DNA of 64,000 nucleotides from Capillidium heterosporum. Its lineage: Eukaryota; Entomophthoromycota; Entomophthoromycetes; Entomophthorales; Capillidiaceae. The DNA is taken from NCBI GenBank assembly GCA_016630905.1, contig WBMQ01000006.1:930001-994000 (forward strand), written 5' to 3'. Under the pieces are notes generated by a model. That model did not search any database. It was not told the DNA's origin and saw nothing but the letters and a program-made list of their open reading frames with translations. Each line of letters begins with the position of its first letter. The stretch's first letter is position 1. The position numbers were made by a program, and so were the translations under genes. Shown in pieces: positions 34,941 to 47,422 of the stretch.

Positions 34941-37900
34941 ATGTTATCCCAAGTGGACTCTTCACTCAACTCCAAAAACACCAGCTTAGAGATGAACAAC
35001 TATGAGATGTCAACTGCCAACTTAAATTTGAACCGTGACTCTCCCGTTCCAAAGAAGAACCGCAGCTGCAGTAGTAGGATGAAGGATATAGTAAATTATT
35101 TCAATAAGCCGCAAAAGTCCGTACCTAGAGATATCTACATTAACTGCCAGCCACCAGTCAACGTCAAGTTTTTGAACAACTCAGTTTCAACTTCCAAGTA
35201 CAACTTTGCAACTTTCTTACCCAAATTTTTGTTCGAGCAGTTCTCCAACTATGCCAACATCTTTTTCTTATTTACCTCGGGAATTCAGGTATATTATATA
35301 TTATAGTTTTGAATTTATTTATTTTTATTGTATAATTAGCAAATTCCTGGAGTTTCACCAACCAACCGTTGGTCGACTTTAGTCCCGCTTATAGTCGTAC
35401 TATTCTTCACTGGCGTTAAAGAAACGATTGAAGATTACGTAAGTTATTTTGTCGTAAAGGATAAATTTCTTATTCCAACCATTAACTTAGAAACGTCACA
35501 AAAGTGACGCGGAAACCAACAGCCGTCTAACTAAGGTGTTGATTAACGGCCAATTCCAGGAAAAGCCCTGGAAAGATGTTAAAGTTGGCGATATTGTGAG
35601 GGTGGAAAATTGTGAAAGTTTCCCTGCTGATATCGCCTTGCTATCTTCATCCGAGCCCGAGGGTCTGTGCTATATTGAAACTTCCAATCTCGATGGGTAA
35701 ATTTAGACTAATGTTCTAGCATGCTTACGCTTTATTGAAATTTAGTGAAACCAACTTGAAAGTGAAGCAGGCTCTGCCTGAGACAGCTGAATTCATCACA
35801 CCCCAGCAGATTTCTCAATTCCAAGGTAACTCTATTTTTGCTGAGGAAATGTCCTTTTAACCTTCCTTTTACGCACTTATTTAGCCGTACTCAAGTCAGA
35901 GGGACCCAATGATTCGCTTTATACCTATGCCGGAACTTTAGTTATCCGCAACTCTAATAACCAGGAGGTTCCAATATCATTAGACCCAACCCAAGTCTTA
36001 TTAAGAGTAAGTTGCTTTATACATACCTAGGATTTATAGAATTATAGGGTGCTATGCTTCGCAATACCAACTGGATTTACGCTGCTGTTATCTTCACCGG
36101 CCATGATACTAAACTGATGCGTAACGCGACAGCAGCTCCTATCAAGCGTACCAGTGTAGTGCGTATGACCAATGTACAGATCGCCTTTCTATTTGCTATC
36201 CTTATCGTGTTGGCTTTGTTTTGTTCTGCCGGCTCTCTTTATATTGGGGTATAAGTTTTGCTTAATGACAATTAATCTAATTTTACACTATTTATTAGCT
36301 GACCAAACTAGATCAGCTGGGTTATTTGTATTTCAAAAGTGATTTAGTTTGGAAAAACTTCTTCTGGAATATTCTGACATTCATCATTCTACTCAACAAT
36401 CTTATCCCCATCAGGTAACTGCCACTATTTCTTGATCTAATCACCTTTCTACAGTTTAATCGTTACTATGGAAGTAGTCAAGTATCAGCAGGCCGACCTC
36501 ATCAACTCAGACTTGGATATGTACTATGCAAAATCGGACACTCCGGCACTGGCCCGAACCTCCTCATTAGTGGAGGAGTTGGGTCAGATCCAGTACATTT
36601 TTTCAGACAAGACCGGTACCTTGACTTGCAACGTGATGGAATTCAAAGAGTGTACAATCAACGGAGTCCCCTATATCGAAAAGATCGACCCCTCCAAGAT
36701 GAAACTCGGGGATCAGCACGAGGTACCCAAGCAGGATTTTGCCACCATGCTCAAGGAAGTCGAAACCGATTCCATGCAGGGCCGACTGATCGACGAATTC
36801 TTTACTTTGTTAGCCACCTGTCATACCGTTATCCCAGAAGCTAAGGCTGATGGAGGTAAATCACTTTATTTTAGATGCTGTATAAACATTTTGGCAAATA
36901 GACTTCATTTACCAGGCCAGCTCACCTGATGAGGGGGCTCTAGTCGAAGGGGCAGCAGACCTCGGCTACAAATTCACTACACGACGACCTAAATCGATAA
37001 CCATAACTAAGGGTGGCAAGGTGCTTGAATACCAGCTCCTGAACGTATGCGAGTTCAATTCGACCCGTAAGAGGATGTCAGCCATATTCCGATGTCCTGA
37101 CAACTCCATCCGCCTCTACACTAAAGGTGCCGATACCGTCATCTTAGAACGATTAAACAAGCATCCTGACCACAGCCAGCAGCAGCTAGTTGAGACTACT
37201 TTAACCCAGCTCGAGGTACACTATTCAAAATGTCAAAATCTGACATCATTCTTAGGACTATGCTTCGGACGGTTTACGTACATTGTGTATGGCTACGCGT
37301 GAGCTCGACGAGACTGAGTACAATCAGTGGAACCAGATTTATCTACAAGCCTCCACAACCTTAGTAAACCGTGGGGACGCTTTAGATGCCGCTGCCGAAC
37401 AGATCGAGCACTCCCTTACCCTTCTGGGTGCGACAGCCATTGAAGACAAGTTGCAGGACGGTGTACCAGAGACCATTTTCACTTTGGCACAAGCTGGGAT
37501 AAAAATCTGGGTTCTGACTGGGGATAGACAAGAGACGGCTATTAACATCGGTTTCTCTTGTAAATTGTTACAAGAGGATATGTCGTTGGTAATCTGTAAC
37601 GAGGATACGCTTCTGGGGCTCAAACGGGTCCTCCAGACCAAGCTACAGGCTTTGGATGATGGTACGGTTCGAGATGCTGGTATTGAGGTAACTTTCTCTA
37701 AATTTCGTAATCTTATATTTTTAGACGCTGGCCCTCATTATCGATGGTAAGACTTTGGATTTAGCCCTGAACAAGGAATGTGAAGACTTGTTCTACGATC
37801 TGGCAGTACGTTGTAAGGCGGTTATCTGTTGCCGTGTATCTCCCCTTCAGAAGGCACTCGTCGTCAAGCTGGTCAAGCGTAAATCGGGCTCCATCACGTT

Positions 37901-38992
37901 AGCCATCGGTGATGGAGCTAACGACGTCTCTATGATTCAAGCTGCCCATGTCGGAGTCGGTATTAACGGGATGGAGGGTCTCCAAGCTGCAAGGTCCTCC
38001 GACTTTGCCATCTCCCAGTTCCGCTACCTACGCAAGCTGCTGCTGGTGCATGGGGCCTGGAGTTACCAACGGTTGAGTCGCATGATTCTCTACTCCTTCT
38101 ACAAGAACATTTGTCTCAACATGACCCAGTTCTGGTTTACTTTCTACAACGGATTCTCAGGTCAAACGGTCTACGAGAGTTGGACCAACACCTTCTACAA
38201 TGTGATCTTCACCGTACTGCCTCCCCTCATGATCGGTATCTTTGACCAGCACATCTCGGCCCGCATGCTGGACAGATACCCTGAAATGTACAAAATTGGC
38301 CAGAAAAAGCTGGTGTTCAACGTCAAAACCTTCTGGGGCTCCACCCTCAATGCCATCATCCACTCGATCCTGCTCTTCTTCTTAATCGTAGCTTCGTTTA
38401 ACTCAGGCATCCTGATGCGCGACGGTACGACTGGTGGATACGAATACTTTTCGGTCACCATCTACACCTCAGTACTGGTCACTGTTCTATGTAAAGCAGC
38501 CTTAATCACTGACAATTGGACCAAGTACACAGTAATGGCTATCCCTGGTTCGTTAGTCATCTGGTTCCTTGTCTTTGCCGTATATGGATCGGTAGCCCCT
38601 CAGTTCGGTATTGCTCAGGAGTACAACGGTTTGGTCCCCTATATCTTCAGTACCTTCTACTTCTGGATGGTGGCTCTACTCATGCCCATCCTCTGCCTCA
38701 GTCGGGATTATTTGTGGAAGTAGTAAGTCTCTTTATATTTTCAACCTACTAATTTTTTAAAAGCTTACGTCGTATGTGGCGCCCTAGATCCTACCATATT
38801 GTGCAGGAGATCCAAAAGTTCAACATCCCCGACTACCGACCTCGTATGGAACGATTCCGTAAGGCGGTACACAAGGTGCGTATGATTCAACGTCTACGTA
38901 AGGGTAGAGGCTTTGCCTTCTCTCAGAACGAGTCTGGTCAGACTGAGGTAGTAAGGTCCTACGATACCACTCGGTCTAAACCCATGGGTTAG
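34941..38992 (+). CDS. DRS2: Drs2-type P4-ATPase phospholipid flippase
   Basis: Moves aminophospholipids to the cytosolic leaflet, normally in trans-Golgi/endosomal membranes with a Cdc50 partner. Eleven or more exons are present. Conserved parts in order: [20 protein letters not shown] before TM1, [18 protein letters not shown] (actuator, split by an intron), phosphorylation motif [18 protein letters not shown], nucleotide-binding [13 protein letters not shown] and [14 protein letters not shown], hinge [20 protein letters not shown], then TM segments with [20 protein letters not shown]. The cytosolic tail has RGFAFSQNE, the Drs2-type regulatory element. The first ATG in frame is 34941. The frame stays open upstream to about 34834 without an ATG, and the residues encoded from 34875 (DPFKSDFDDSGSLHQIPKR) look genuine, so the real start is probably in an unseen upstream exon. 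Confidence 0.93.
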
Positions 38993-39875
38993 TTTACTCT
39001 AAAACTTTTCTACTTCCATTACATATACCTTTTTTCTTCTGTGGATGTGAGTGTTAATATAATGATGTTTATGGGAGTTCTTCAATTCTTTCTACCAATA
39101 CATACTTTTGATAATTTGTGTATATACTTTTAATTTATAAGTTTGGTATGTTTTACCACTGGCTTCAATTTTATGGGTTGATGAGATACAATTTGACTAA
39201 TATAAGGCAAAGCTATCCTAAAATGCTGGTTCTTAAACTAAAACTTCAATCCTTCGATTTAGAAACCATCCACTTTAAAATAAATTAAAGTTTGTAAATC
39301 ATCATTTATTATATCTATTTAGTAATAACTAACTGCTGTTCGATACCCAGTTTTAGATAAATAAGTTGAGCTTCAAGCTGGATGATTTACCTAGTTAAAC
39401 AAGGAGTCAATCTAAATATAAGCTAAAACTTGGAGTTGTACCTTTGATCATAATGATACAATTGCAAAGGCGTTAAGGTGGACACCATCTTATTGCATTA
39501 TCTATATAGCCTTCTAGAACTACCTGCTTGGAAGTTTGTAAAGCATTTCTCAAAGATCAAGATTTAGAACAATAAATATAAATCCAAGGTTTTCGGATAT
39601 AGATATTTGCATCTATAAACTCACTTAGATTTGTACTATTTCCAGATTATATATATGCTGGTTAATAGCAAATACATATACATCTAATGGATCTATAGTG
39701 CAGCTTTTGATTTTATTTAGCAATGTAGTTCTAGAATACATATACTATTCAAAGGCTAAAAATAAACCTATAGAAAGCTAAATATTAACATTCTATATAA
39801 TATAAATAGAAATAAACCTATACCAAAATATTCTACCTGCATCATTTTATCAAGCTTTATTCCACTCATCTTAAA
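38993..39875. other. Intergenic, convergent 3' ends
   Basis: About 880 bp of AT-rich DNA between the flippase (+) and MED15 (-) stop codons. No ORF, repeat or RNA gene is recognised. Confidence 0.5.
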
Positions 39876-42763
39876 CTACTTGCGGTAGACCAATGGGTAG
39901 CTGATGAGATCGCGTATCCTACTTTCAACGCCATGCTCTACCGTATCCACTTCGATAAAATTGGTCTGGAAGGTGCCCAGGCCAACTTGGAACCGATCTT
40001 CGATGTGCTTGTTGACCTGAGTCTGCAACCTTTCGCCAAGGTTAACTTTCTTGCCTAAATTAAAAAATATAGACGTTAAAAGGTATTTAAAACCATGCAC
40101 TTACTTTTGAGCCGCTTGAGGTTGTGTACGACGTAACCCAATGGATTGCCTTCAAACTTCTTTTTAAGCTGAGCTTTACGGCTACTGGACTGTTGTAGAA
40201 AGATGTCGGATAGATTGCGCTTGGCTGGGACTTCCACCTTAGTTATATCGGGAACTTGGCTGATGGCGTTGATTTCGGGCTTGAGATTGAGACTGAAGTT
40301 CAAGTCAGAGTTTTGCATTTCGACTTGAGATTTGACAATTTCCAGTTTTTGGTCGGGAACTGTTGTAGGAATCGGCTGTGATACCGTTGGCTCCACCTTT
40401 ACCTGAGGAGCTGGCGGTGGTTGAACTGAATTAGGCTGTGGTACCTGCTGATTCGACAAACTAGGGTTCGGAGGTAGAACGACATTGGTAGGGGCTGGTG
40501 CAACCACAGGATTTTTTACGACCTGGGGCGGCACTTGCTGCGGCTGAACCAATGGCTGGACGTTGTTAGGTTGAGAGAGTTGGGCTTGCTGGACCATTTG
40601 GTTCGGCTGGACAACTGGCTGAACAATTTCCGCTTTGACTGGGATGCTCTGGGCTGGGATGGTCGAGGTGGGCGTAGGCTTATCATTGGACTTGCGTCGC
40701 TGTCGGGTTACCTTGGTCTTGTTGGAAGTGGGTTTTTTAGGGGGTGGGAGTTTCAAATTCAGTTGGGTCTCAGGTATGTGGGCGCCAAACTTGGGTTGCA
40801 CAACCGCAGAATCGGTTTTTCCTGGAAGTTCGGAGCTGCCCTGGTTGTTGACGGTCGTATTCTGCTGTAAACTAGGATTTTGAGTTACTTGTGCCGTAGC
40901 CCCGTTGGCAGTTGCGGCGGCAACATTGGTTTGTGTTTGCGTCGGTGCTTGTTGATCTTGTGTATTAAAGCTATTTAAACTTTTCGTTATTTCCGCTTCG
41001 ATTACCGGTCGTATCGAATCCTTGACCTTGGTTATTAGCACGGTGACCTTCTCCAAAATATCGAGTGACAAATAGTTGTTGGGCCAATCCTCCTTCTGGC
41101 AATTGAACATGTGCTTGATGAAGAATAGCGAAGTAAAGTTTTCAAGATTGCCAGTAGTCGTCGTGCCGTAAGCCAGCAACTCATCGACCGTTTTAAGTAT
41201 CTCGTCACAGCGATCCGAGTACAGTTTGACGATCTCCTTGTCGCTATCCTTTACCTGGATAACGTGAGGCCTTGGGTATCCGTTTAGACGACTGGGCAGC
41301 TGCTCTGCGCACAGTTTACGGGACTGTTCGTTACGTGCGTAAAAGGAGGAGCTCTGCCACTGCTGCTCACTTATACCATTTGGAATCATCGAGCTCAAGT
41401 CCAGTACAGCCGACAGCTTAGCTGATATGTTACTTAGATTGACCGAAGCCTGTTGTTGAACCTGGGGTTGTGCGGGGTTGGGTCTTTGGATCATGTTAAT
41501 GGGGTTGGCTCGGTTAGCTACCGGAACTTGATTGTTGTTTTGGGTATTGTTGGCGATGTTAGTTCCAGGCAGATTACCCTTCATGGCCTGCGTAGGGTTG
41601 GCTACATTGAGTGCATTTGTTGGTGCCTTGGAGAATTGCTGAGGCATCCCATTGAAGGTGGAGGTCGGTGGCATGCTAATCTGTTGGGCTTGGAGGTTGG
41701 CCTGGGGTTGAGGTTGGGGCTGGATACCCGGAGCTGGAACTTGAGTGGCACTCTGTGTGTTTACCTGGCCGCTGTTTGCCGCTTTGTTTTGATTGGCAGC
41801 ATTAATGTTCTGGCGCAGTTGCATGAGTGCAGTTGGGTTGGCACATAGGAATGCAAGTTGCTGGGGGTTCATGTTACTGAATCCAGGGACAGTAGCTAAC
41901 TGCTGTGGAGTTATGCTCGGTAAAGGTTGGTTCGCAGTCAACGGTCGTACACCCTGTTGAAACGCGGCAGCTTGTACGGTAGGTGTGGTGAGGTTCATGG
42001 CTGCCGAGTTTACTGGGATAGTTTGTGGTCTCTGCGCAACCGTTGAATTTGGACGGGTGTTATTCATGTTTACTTGATTTATAAGCGCCTGCGGGTTGTT
42101 ACCAATTAAAGCGTTCATTTGATTCTGTGGTAATCCTTGTAAATTGAACTGATTAATCTGATTTTGTAAATGTACCCGATGAAAGTTCTGAGGGTTCTGA
42201 TTCTGCTGCTGCTGAAGTTTCTGTACTAAATGCTGTTGCTGCTGCTTCTGCCTTTGAAGTTGCTGTTGCTGCTGTAAAAACTGCTGCTGTTGTTGACGCT
42301 GCAAATTCAACTGATTCTGTTGAGCCTGTTGAGCCTGTTGTTGAGCTTGATGAGTAAGTTGCTGTTGGGTCGCTTGAGCATTCTGTAACTGGGCATTGAA
42401 TAACTGTGGGTTTTGCATCTGCTGCTGCATATTAATTTGTTGCTGTAGATGCTGATTTTGGCTCTGGGCCTGCTTCTGAAGTTGCTGTTGGGCCATATGC
42501 TTACTTTGAATGGCGAGCACCATCTTTTGCAACTGATTAAATTTACTTTGACATAGTGCTATATATTGTTCCTTTGTTTGCGCTTGGGTATAAGCTTGCT
42601 TTTCAGAGTTGTTTGCTAAATTTACAGCGTCGCATTCGGGTAGACTCGATGCCTTTCTAAGCAAAAACATGAACCGTTCTACCATCTTTTCTCGATCGCT
42701 GGTAGTGACCGAGTTTCGCCAATTGTTGGGGTCATTTATCATATCATTTGGGAGTTGATTCAT
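39876..42763 (-). CDS. MED15: Mediator tail subunit Med15 (Gal11-like), KIX plus poly-Gln
   Basis: Med15 links DNA-bound activators to Mediator and RNA polymerase II. Two exons (42763-40105 and 40054-39876) give 945 residues. An N-terminal KIX-like domain (residues about 12-80) includes NWRNSVTTSDREKMVERFMF and KSKFNQLQKMVLAIQSK-type helices. A long Gln-rich region follows (about 85-200, with runs such as LNLQRQQQQQFLQQQQQLQ), then Asn/Gln/Pro-rich linkers and a folded central helix region (SSFYARNEQSRKLCAEQL to about 540). The C-terminal domain (KKKFEGNPLGYVVHNLKRLK, then NKHIEDRFQVGLGTFQTN) is conserved-looking. The domain order fits fungal Gal11/Med15. Because of the low-complexity middle, identity rests mainly on the KIX domain and the overall architecture. 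Confidence 0.82.
42170..42500 (-). repeat. CAG/CAA-rich tract coding poly-Gln in MED15
   Basis: A low-complexity coding stretch with mixed CAG and CAA codons, read as CTG/TTG on the plus strand. It encodes the Gln-rich segment after the KIX domain. The codon mixture makes it less prone to slippage than a pure repeat. Such tracts vary in length among strains in many fungi. Confidence 0.8.
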
Positions 42764-43076
42764 ACTTAACTTTTGACTTCAAATGCGTTTAGAAATAGAT
42801 TATATATCAGGTACACTAAAAATATAAATGCGTATCAAGTATATCAGGCTTTCTCCAAGATTAACAAAGTAAGATGGAAAGTGTAACAAGAGTTAGATGA
42901 AATTAACTGGTTTCAGCTTGGCTAGTTGTACCTGCATTACTGCAAACCCTGTATTTCAAACTTTTAGTGGCTAAAACTTTTCGAAAACTGAAATCTCATA
43001 GAGTACAAATTCTAAGCTTCAAGGATCTATTCAGCTTTAGATATTAGAACATACATTTCATTTAGACTGGAACGCA
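42764..43076. other. Divergent promoter region, MED15 / MRS2
   Basis: A 313-bp spacer between two divergent start codons. No coding frame is seen. Confidence 0.5.
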
Positions 43077-44512
43077 ATGATGAAATTAATAGCAACCTTA
43101 AAGACGACCATATATCCCAGTTTTAGATTCTCCAGTTCAAAGTTTATTCAACTAAATAAATTCAACACCAAGATATCCAATTTCGAAAAGCTGAAGCCCT
43201 TGCCATTCTTAAATAACAGTGCAAACCTCAATCTAACCTGTAAGTCTTCTATTTAATAGTAAATTGGTTTAATATAGCATCTATCTTTACTTACTATATG
43301 TATTATAGGCACTGAGTTTGACAGCATTGGGAACGTAAAGACAGTTGCAGGAGACTTTTCCAAAATCGAATTATGTGATACGGTAAATTGTTTAAACCAT
43401 TTACTTATTAACCTACTTTTAACAATAGCACGGTCTACAAGTAATTTTTAAACCTTTATAGTATAAAGTTAATCTAAACCTTTCCTTTCTGTATTTATTT
43501 CAAAGTATCGTGACTTGCGCAAGGTAATTTAAATTTGTATGTATCATTTATTTACAAAAACTTAGTTAGACGGCAACTTTATAAACCAACTACCATCCAT
43601 ATTGGTGAGAGACTCAGCACTCTTGGTTAATTTACTGCAGCTACGAGCTATCATCAAATCGGACATGGTTATACTTTTCGAAGAGAACAGCACAAAGACA
43701 AATTCAACTCTACAGTCCAAATTCATTTACGATCTGCAAGAAAGGCTGAGACCGAACTCGCAGCTGGCCCAAACTTTACCTTTTGAATTCAGGTAATCTA
43801 ATGCCTGCTTATAATTTTTCAACATATATATTTAGAGCCTTGGAATCAATTCTTATAAGCGTAGTGGGAAGTTTAAATGAAGAGGTCGTTACCACTTCGG
43901 TTCAAGTTGAAAATCTGTTGGATAGGCTAGAATCGAACATTAATAGAGAGCAATTAAAGCTGTTGCTACATCAATCCATACACTTAAACAACTTGGATAA
44001 ATCAATAAGTATGGTTCGAAACGCTATATTTGAAGTGCTGGAGCAAGGTAACTATAGGCTTGATATGCAATATAGTTATAATGACATTGTTTTTAGATGA
44101 GGATTTGGACTTAATGTATCTAACGAGAAGAAAACTAACGAACACGACAATGAAATCTAACCACACGGAAGTTGAGCTTCTATTAGAAACTTATTTGAAA
44201 CAGATTGATGAATTGAGCAACTTTGTCGGGAATTTGATCACTAGAACAAAGTCTACTGAAGCCATCGTTAACATTATTCTGGATTGGCAACGCAACGCCT
44301 TGCTTCGTATCGAACTTAAAGCTACTATCATCACTTTAGGTTTAACTACCGTTACAGTTGGAACTTCGATATTCGGAATGAACTTGGTCAACTATATGGA
44401 AGCCAATGGTACTGCCTTCTTTGTAGTCGTTGGAGCTTGTGGGGTCTTGGCTACACTAGTGTCAAGATCTTTCCTTAGAAACATGCGGGATATTATATCC
44501 AAGTACAAATAG
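43077..44512 (+). CDS. MRS2: MRS2-type mitochondrial inner-membrane Mg2+ channel
   Basis: Mg2+ uptake channel of the CorA/Mrs2 family. The N-terminus from ATG 43077 (MMKLIATLKTTIYPSFRFS) is basic and hydroxylated, like a mitochondrial presequence. The conserved family start HGLQ-YRDLRK-LDGNFINQLPSI is assembled from two micro-exons, 43429-43440 (12 nt) and 43506-43523 (18 nt), flanked by introns of 46, 65 and 42 nt. A long helical matrix domain follows (RNAIFEVLEQ, then the MTLTRRK-like LMYLTRRKL). The pore signature GMN lies in TSIFGMNLVNYMEANG, between two membrane segments (ATIITLGLTTVTVGTSIFG; FFVVVGACGVLATLV). The stop is TAG at 44510-44512. All hallmark elements are present. Confidence 0.94.
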
Positions 44513-45381
44513 ATGCCTTTGTATAGATGTGGATATGCCCTTTCCTATTTGAATTATCCTTTAAATAATGTCTTTTGACTTATATTGGAACTTTCATTTA
44601 GATTTTTGACAAAATTGGTACTTTACGAGTTTTGGAAACCATTCATAAGTTATATTAAATCAATATATTTATTAGTTAGAACATAGGCAAATACTTTGAA
44701 TATTTTCTTTTATTTTTATTAGCCTTTAGTAGCACTATATAAATATCCATTTATTACATTCATTTGTATAGTAAAAGTCCTATAGAATTAACTAAACTCA
44801 ATCAAATATACCTTTATTAAAACGTACTTAAGAGTCCATTCATAATAGTGTGGCATCCAGTATTCTAAACATCAAATTTTAGATAAGCCCTTTATTACGC
44901 ATCTATCTAGCATCTTATTAGCTTGATAATAATGCTACGATAGAGAACAAAATCTAATAGATATAAAATTCAGCATTCTTTGTTAAAGTAATTGATAATA
45001 TATGAACTTATTCAAATAAAACTGCCACATCCCTTATTCAACATCAACTATATAAGGCGAATAAGTATGTAACTATCTATATCAAAATATCGACTTTTTG
45101 AAATTTAGAACAGTGCCTTTAAAAATGAACATGGCCCATATGCTGATTATCAAAGTACAAAGCAAGCCAACTTATTAAATTTATAAGATTGAACACTATT
45201 TTAAAAGAAAAGCCTATAAATCTATAGTTAAAGGTAAATTATATCGATAAAGATGGTTAATATACCTCCTATTCCAAAGTTAGAAGAATACTGTTTAAAA
45301 AGATAATCATGGTATACAAATATATTAAGTATAGCAAACCTAAATCAATTCCAAAACCATTATCTAATTCAAACTTGGAAG
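44513..45381. other. Intergenic, convergent 3' ends
   Basis: About 870 bp of very AT-rich DNA between MRS2 (+) and cystathionine beta-lyase (-). No ORF or RNA gene is recognised. Confidence 0.5.
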
Positions 45382-46713
45382 TTAAAGTTGAATGCGGTTC
45401 CCATCCTTGTCAAGGAAGCCAGCAGCTATGAAGGCGGCATCTAAATCGTCGAGTAGGTCTTGGCAATGTTCAATACCGATGCATAGTCGAATCAAATCTT
45501 CGGGGAACTTGCGGGCTTTACGTACTTCAGCTGGTATAGAGGCATGGGACATTCTACACGGCATACTTTAAGTGGGTAAAGACATTATAAGTATGAGTTC
45601 AAGTCTTATAAAATATTACCTGATCAGCGAGTTGATGCATCCAAAACTGACGGAGATACCCCACAACTTGGTAGCATTGACAATCCTCTCTGAAAGCTTG
45701 ATGTCTCCAGTTTCGAAGCTAAGTACAGCACCAGGTCCCTTGGACATGCTGGCGTGCAAGTCGAACTGAGGGTGCGATTTCAATCCAGGGTAGTGGACCT
45801 TCAACCCCAGGTTCTCTAAATGGGTGGCGATCTGGATGGCGTTGTACTGTTGGCGATCCATACGGACACCTAAAGTCTTTACACCGCGTAATAGCAGCCA
45901 AGAGTCAAAGGGAGGGAGACCACATCCAGTTGCGTTGATGATGAAGTAGAGCTGTTGGCCTAGTTCTTCTGTCTTTGAACCAATAACTCCGGCCATCAAA
46001 TCATGGTGGCCTGATAGATATTTAGTTCCGGAGTGGTAGACGATATCGGCTCCAAGCTCAAGTGGCTTCTGAAGGTAAGGCGACATCATGGTATTGTCGA
46101 CTACTACTAGACAGTCTGGACATGTCTCGTGGACTATCTGCGATATCTTTGGGATGTCAGCGATCTTGATGAGTGGATTTGTTGGCGTTTCTAAGAGGAC
46201 TAGCTTCGTTTTCCCTGGGTTGAGTTTGGCTTTAACTGAGTTGAAGTCGGTGGTGTCCACGTGGTGCGTTATTATCCCACTATGCGTTCTCAAAAAGCCT
46301 AAAAGTCGGTTGGTTCCTAAATGTATAGAGAATTTAAATTAAACTAATTCAAATTTATATTTGGAAAGCTTACCACCATAGAGGTCGTCTCCAGCGATAA
46401 CCTCCTCGCCAGTTTTTACCAAGCGCATAATGACATCTAGAGCGCCCATACCACTAGTAACCGTCAAAGCACGTTTAGCACCCATAATCTTTGCTAAATG
46501 GGTCTCTGTGAACGAACGAGTTGGATTACCCGACCTACTGTAGTCGAATTCGCCTGCTTCGTTGATGCTGGGTTGCTTAAAAGTTGCCGTTTGGTAAATT
46601 GGCATTGAGGCTGCATGGTAAGGATCCTTTATGTTGGAATCGGTTGAATCGATGTATACGAGCTCGGTACTGACGTGGTAACTACGCCTTGGCGCTTCGA
46701 CGTTGGTGGCCAT
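45382..46713 (-). CDS. STR3: Cystathionine beta-lyase (PLP enzyme)
   Basis: Splits cystathionine to homocysteine, pyruvate and ammonia in methionine synthesis. Three exons encode a protein that begins MATNVEAPRRSYHVSTELVY. Conserved parts include PIYQTATFKQPS, DYSRSGNPTR, LTVTSGMGALDVIMRL and DDLYGGTNRLL (across the first intron), and the PLP-binding lysine in YHSGTKYLSGHHDLMAG. ATGCGLPPFDSWLLLRGVKT, GISVSFGCINSLI and SHASIPAEVRKA follow. At the second intron I use the acceptor after TTAAAG, which restores the family sequence SMPCRMSHASI; a nearer AG would delete four residues. The motifs match fungal beta-lyases rather than gamma-synthases or gamma-lyases. The product is likely cytosolic or peroxisomal, with no clear targeting signal. 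Confidence 0.93.
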
Positions 46714-47422
46714 TGCTATTCAAATAAGCTGCTAACCAAAAGCTAGAGTTTTGTTTTGTAGACTTGTCACTTTTTAGGTATAACTTATTTGATTGAAGGT
46801 GACTAACTCTGATAAAATGACGTGCTAGGGTAGTAAATTTGCATCATATTCGCAAAGATTCATACACTTTGAAATAGGCTTGTTGGAAGTTTTGGATGAA
46901 AGGGAAGAACAGTATCAAAGAGGTACTCAGATCATTAGCTTAACTATACAGTTGCATATATGAAACATCAGTGGAATATATTGGAAATAAATGGCTAGTT
47001 CTGTATGAAATTTATCTATTGAGAAAGCATTGGTTGTAGAAATAAATATATCTAGGCTATATATACTAATAAAAGTGAAAATGATATAGCGATATATATA
47101 GCCAGCTTAAATTATAAGTAGCTGTGATGAACTGACTTGTTAAAACAACCAATCTAAATAGCTTTTATAACATATATAATAAGCTAATAATCATTTAAAT
47201 ATAGATGTAAAGCAATATGCTTTTAAATTGTTAAGCTACCATAATAAGAAATATGTGTGTTGATATTAAGTATATGATTTTATTTTATTGGAGTATAAAA
47301 TAATATAACGAATATTCAGAGAATAAAACTAAGTTTAGACAATTTATAACAATAAGCTATAAAGCTTGTATAGCTCAAATCTTGGCAACGTAGAATATAC
47401 TAATTAGATCCAATCCAAAAGC
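46714..47422. other. Intergenic AT-rich spacer
   Basis: About 700 bp between two minus-strand genes, very AT-rich with TATATA runs near 47085-47100. It should contain the cystathionine beta-lyase promoter. No gene is seen. Confidence 0.5.
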
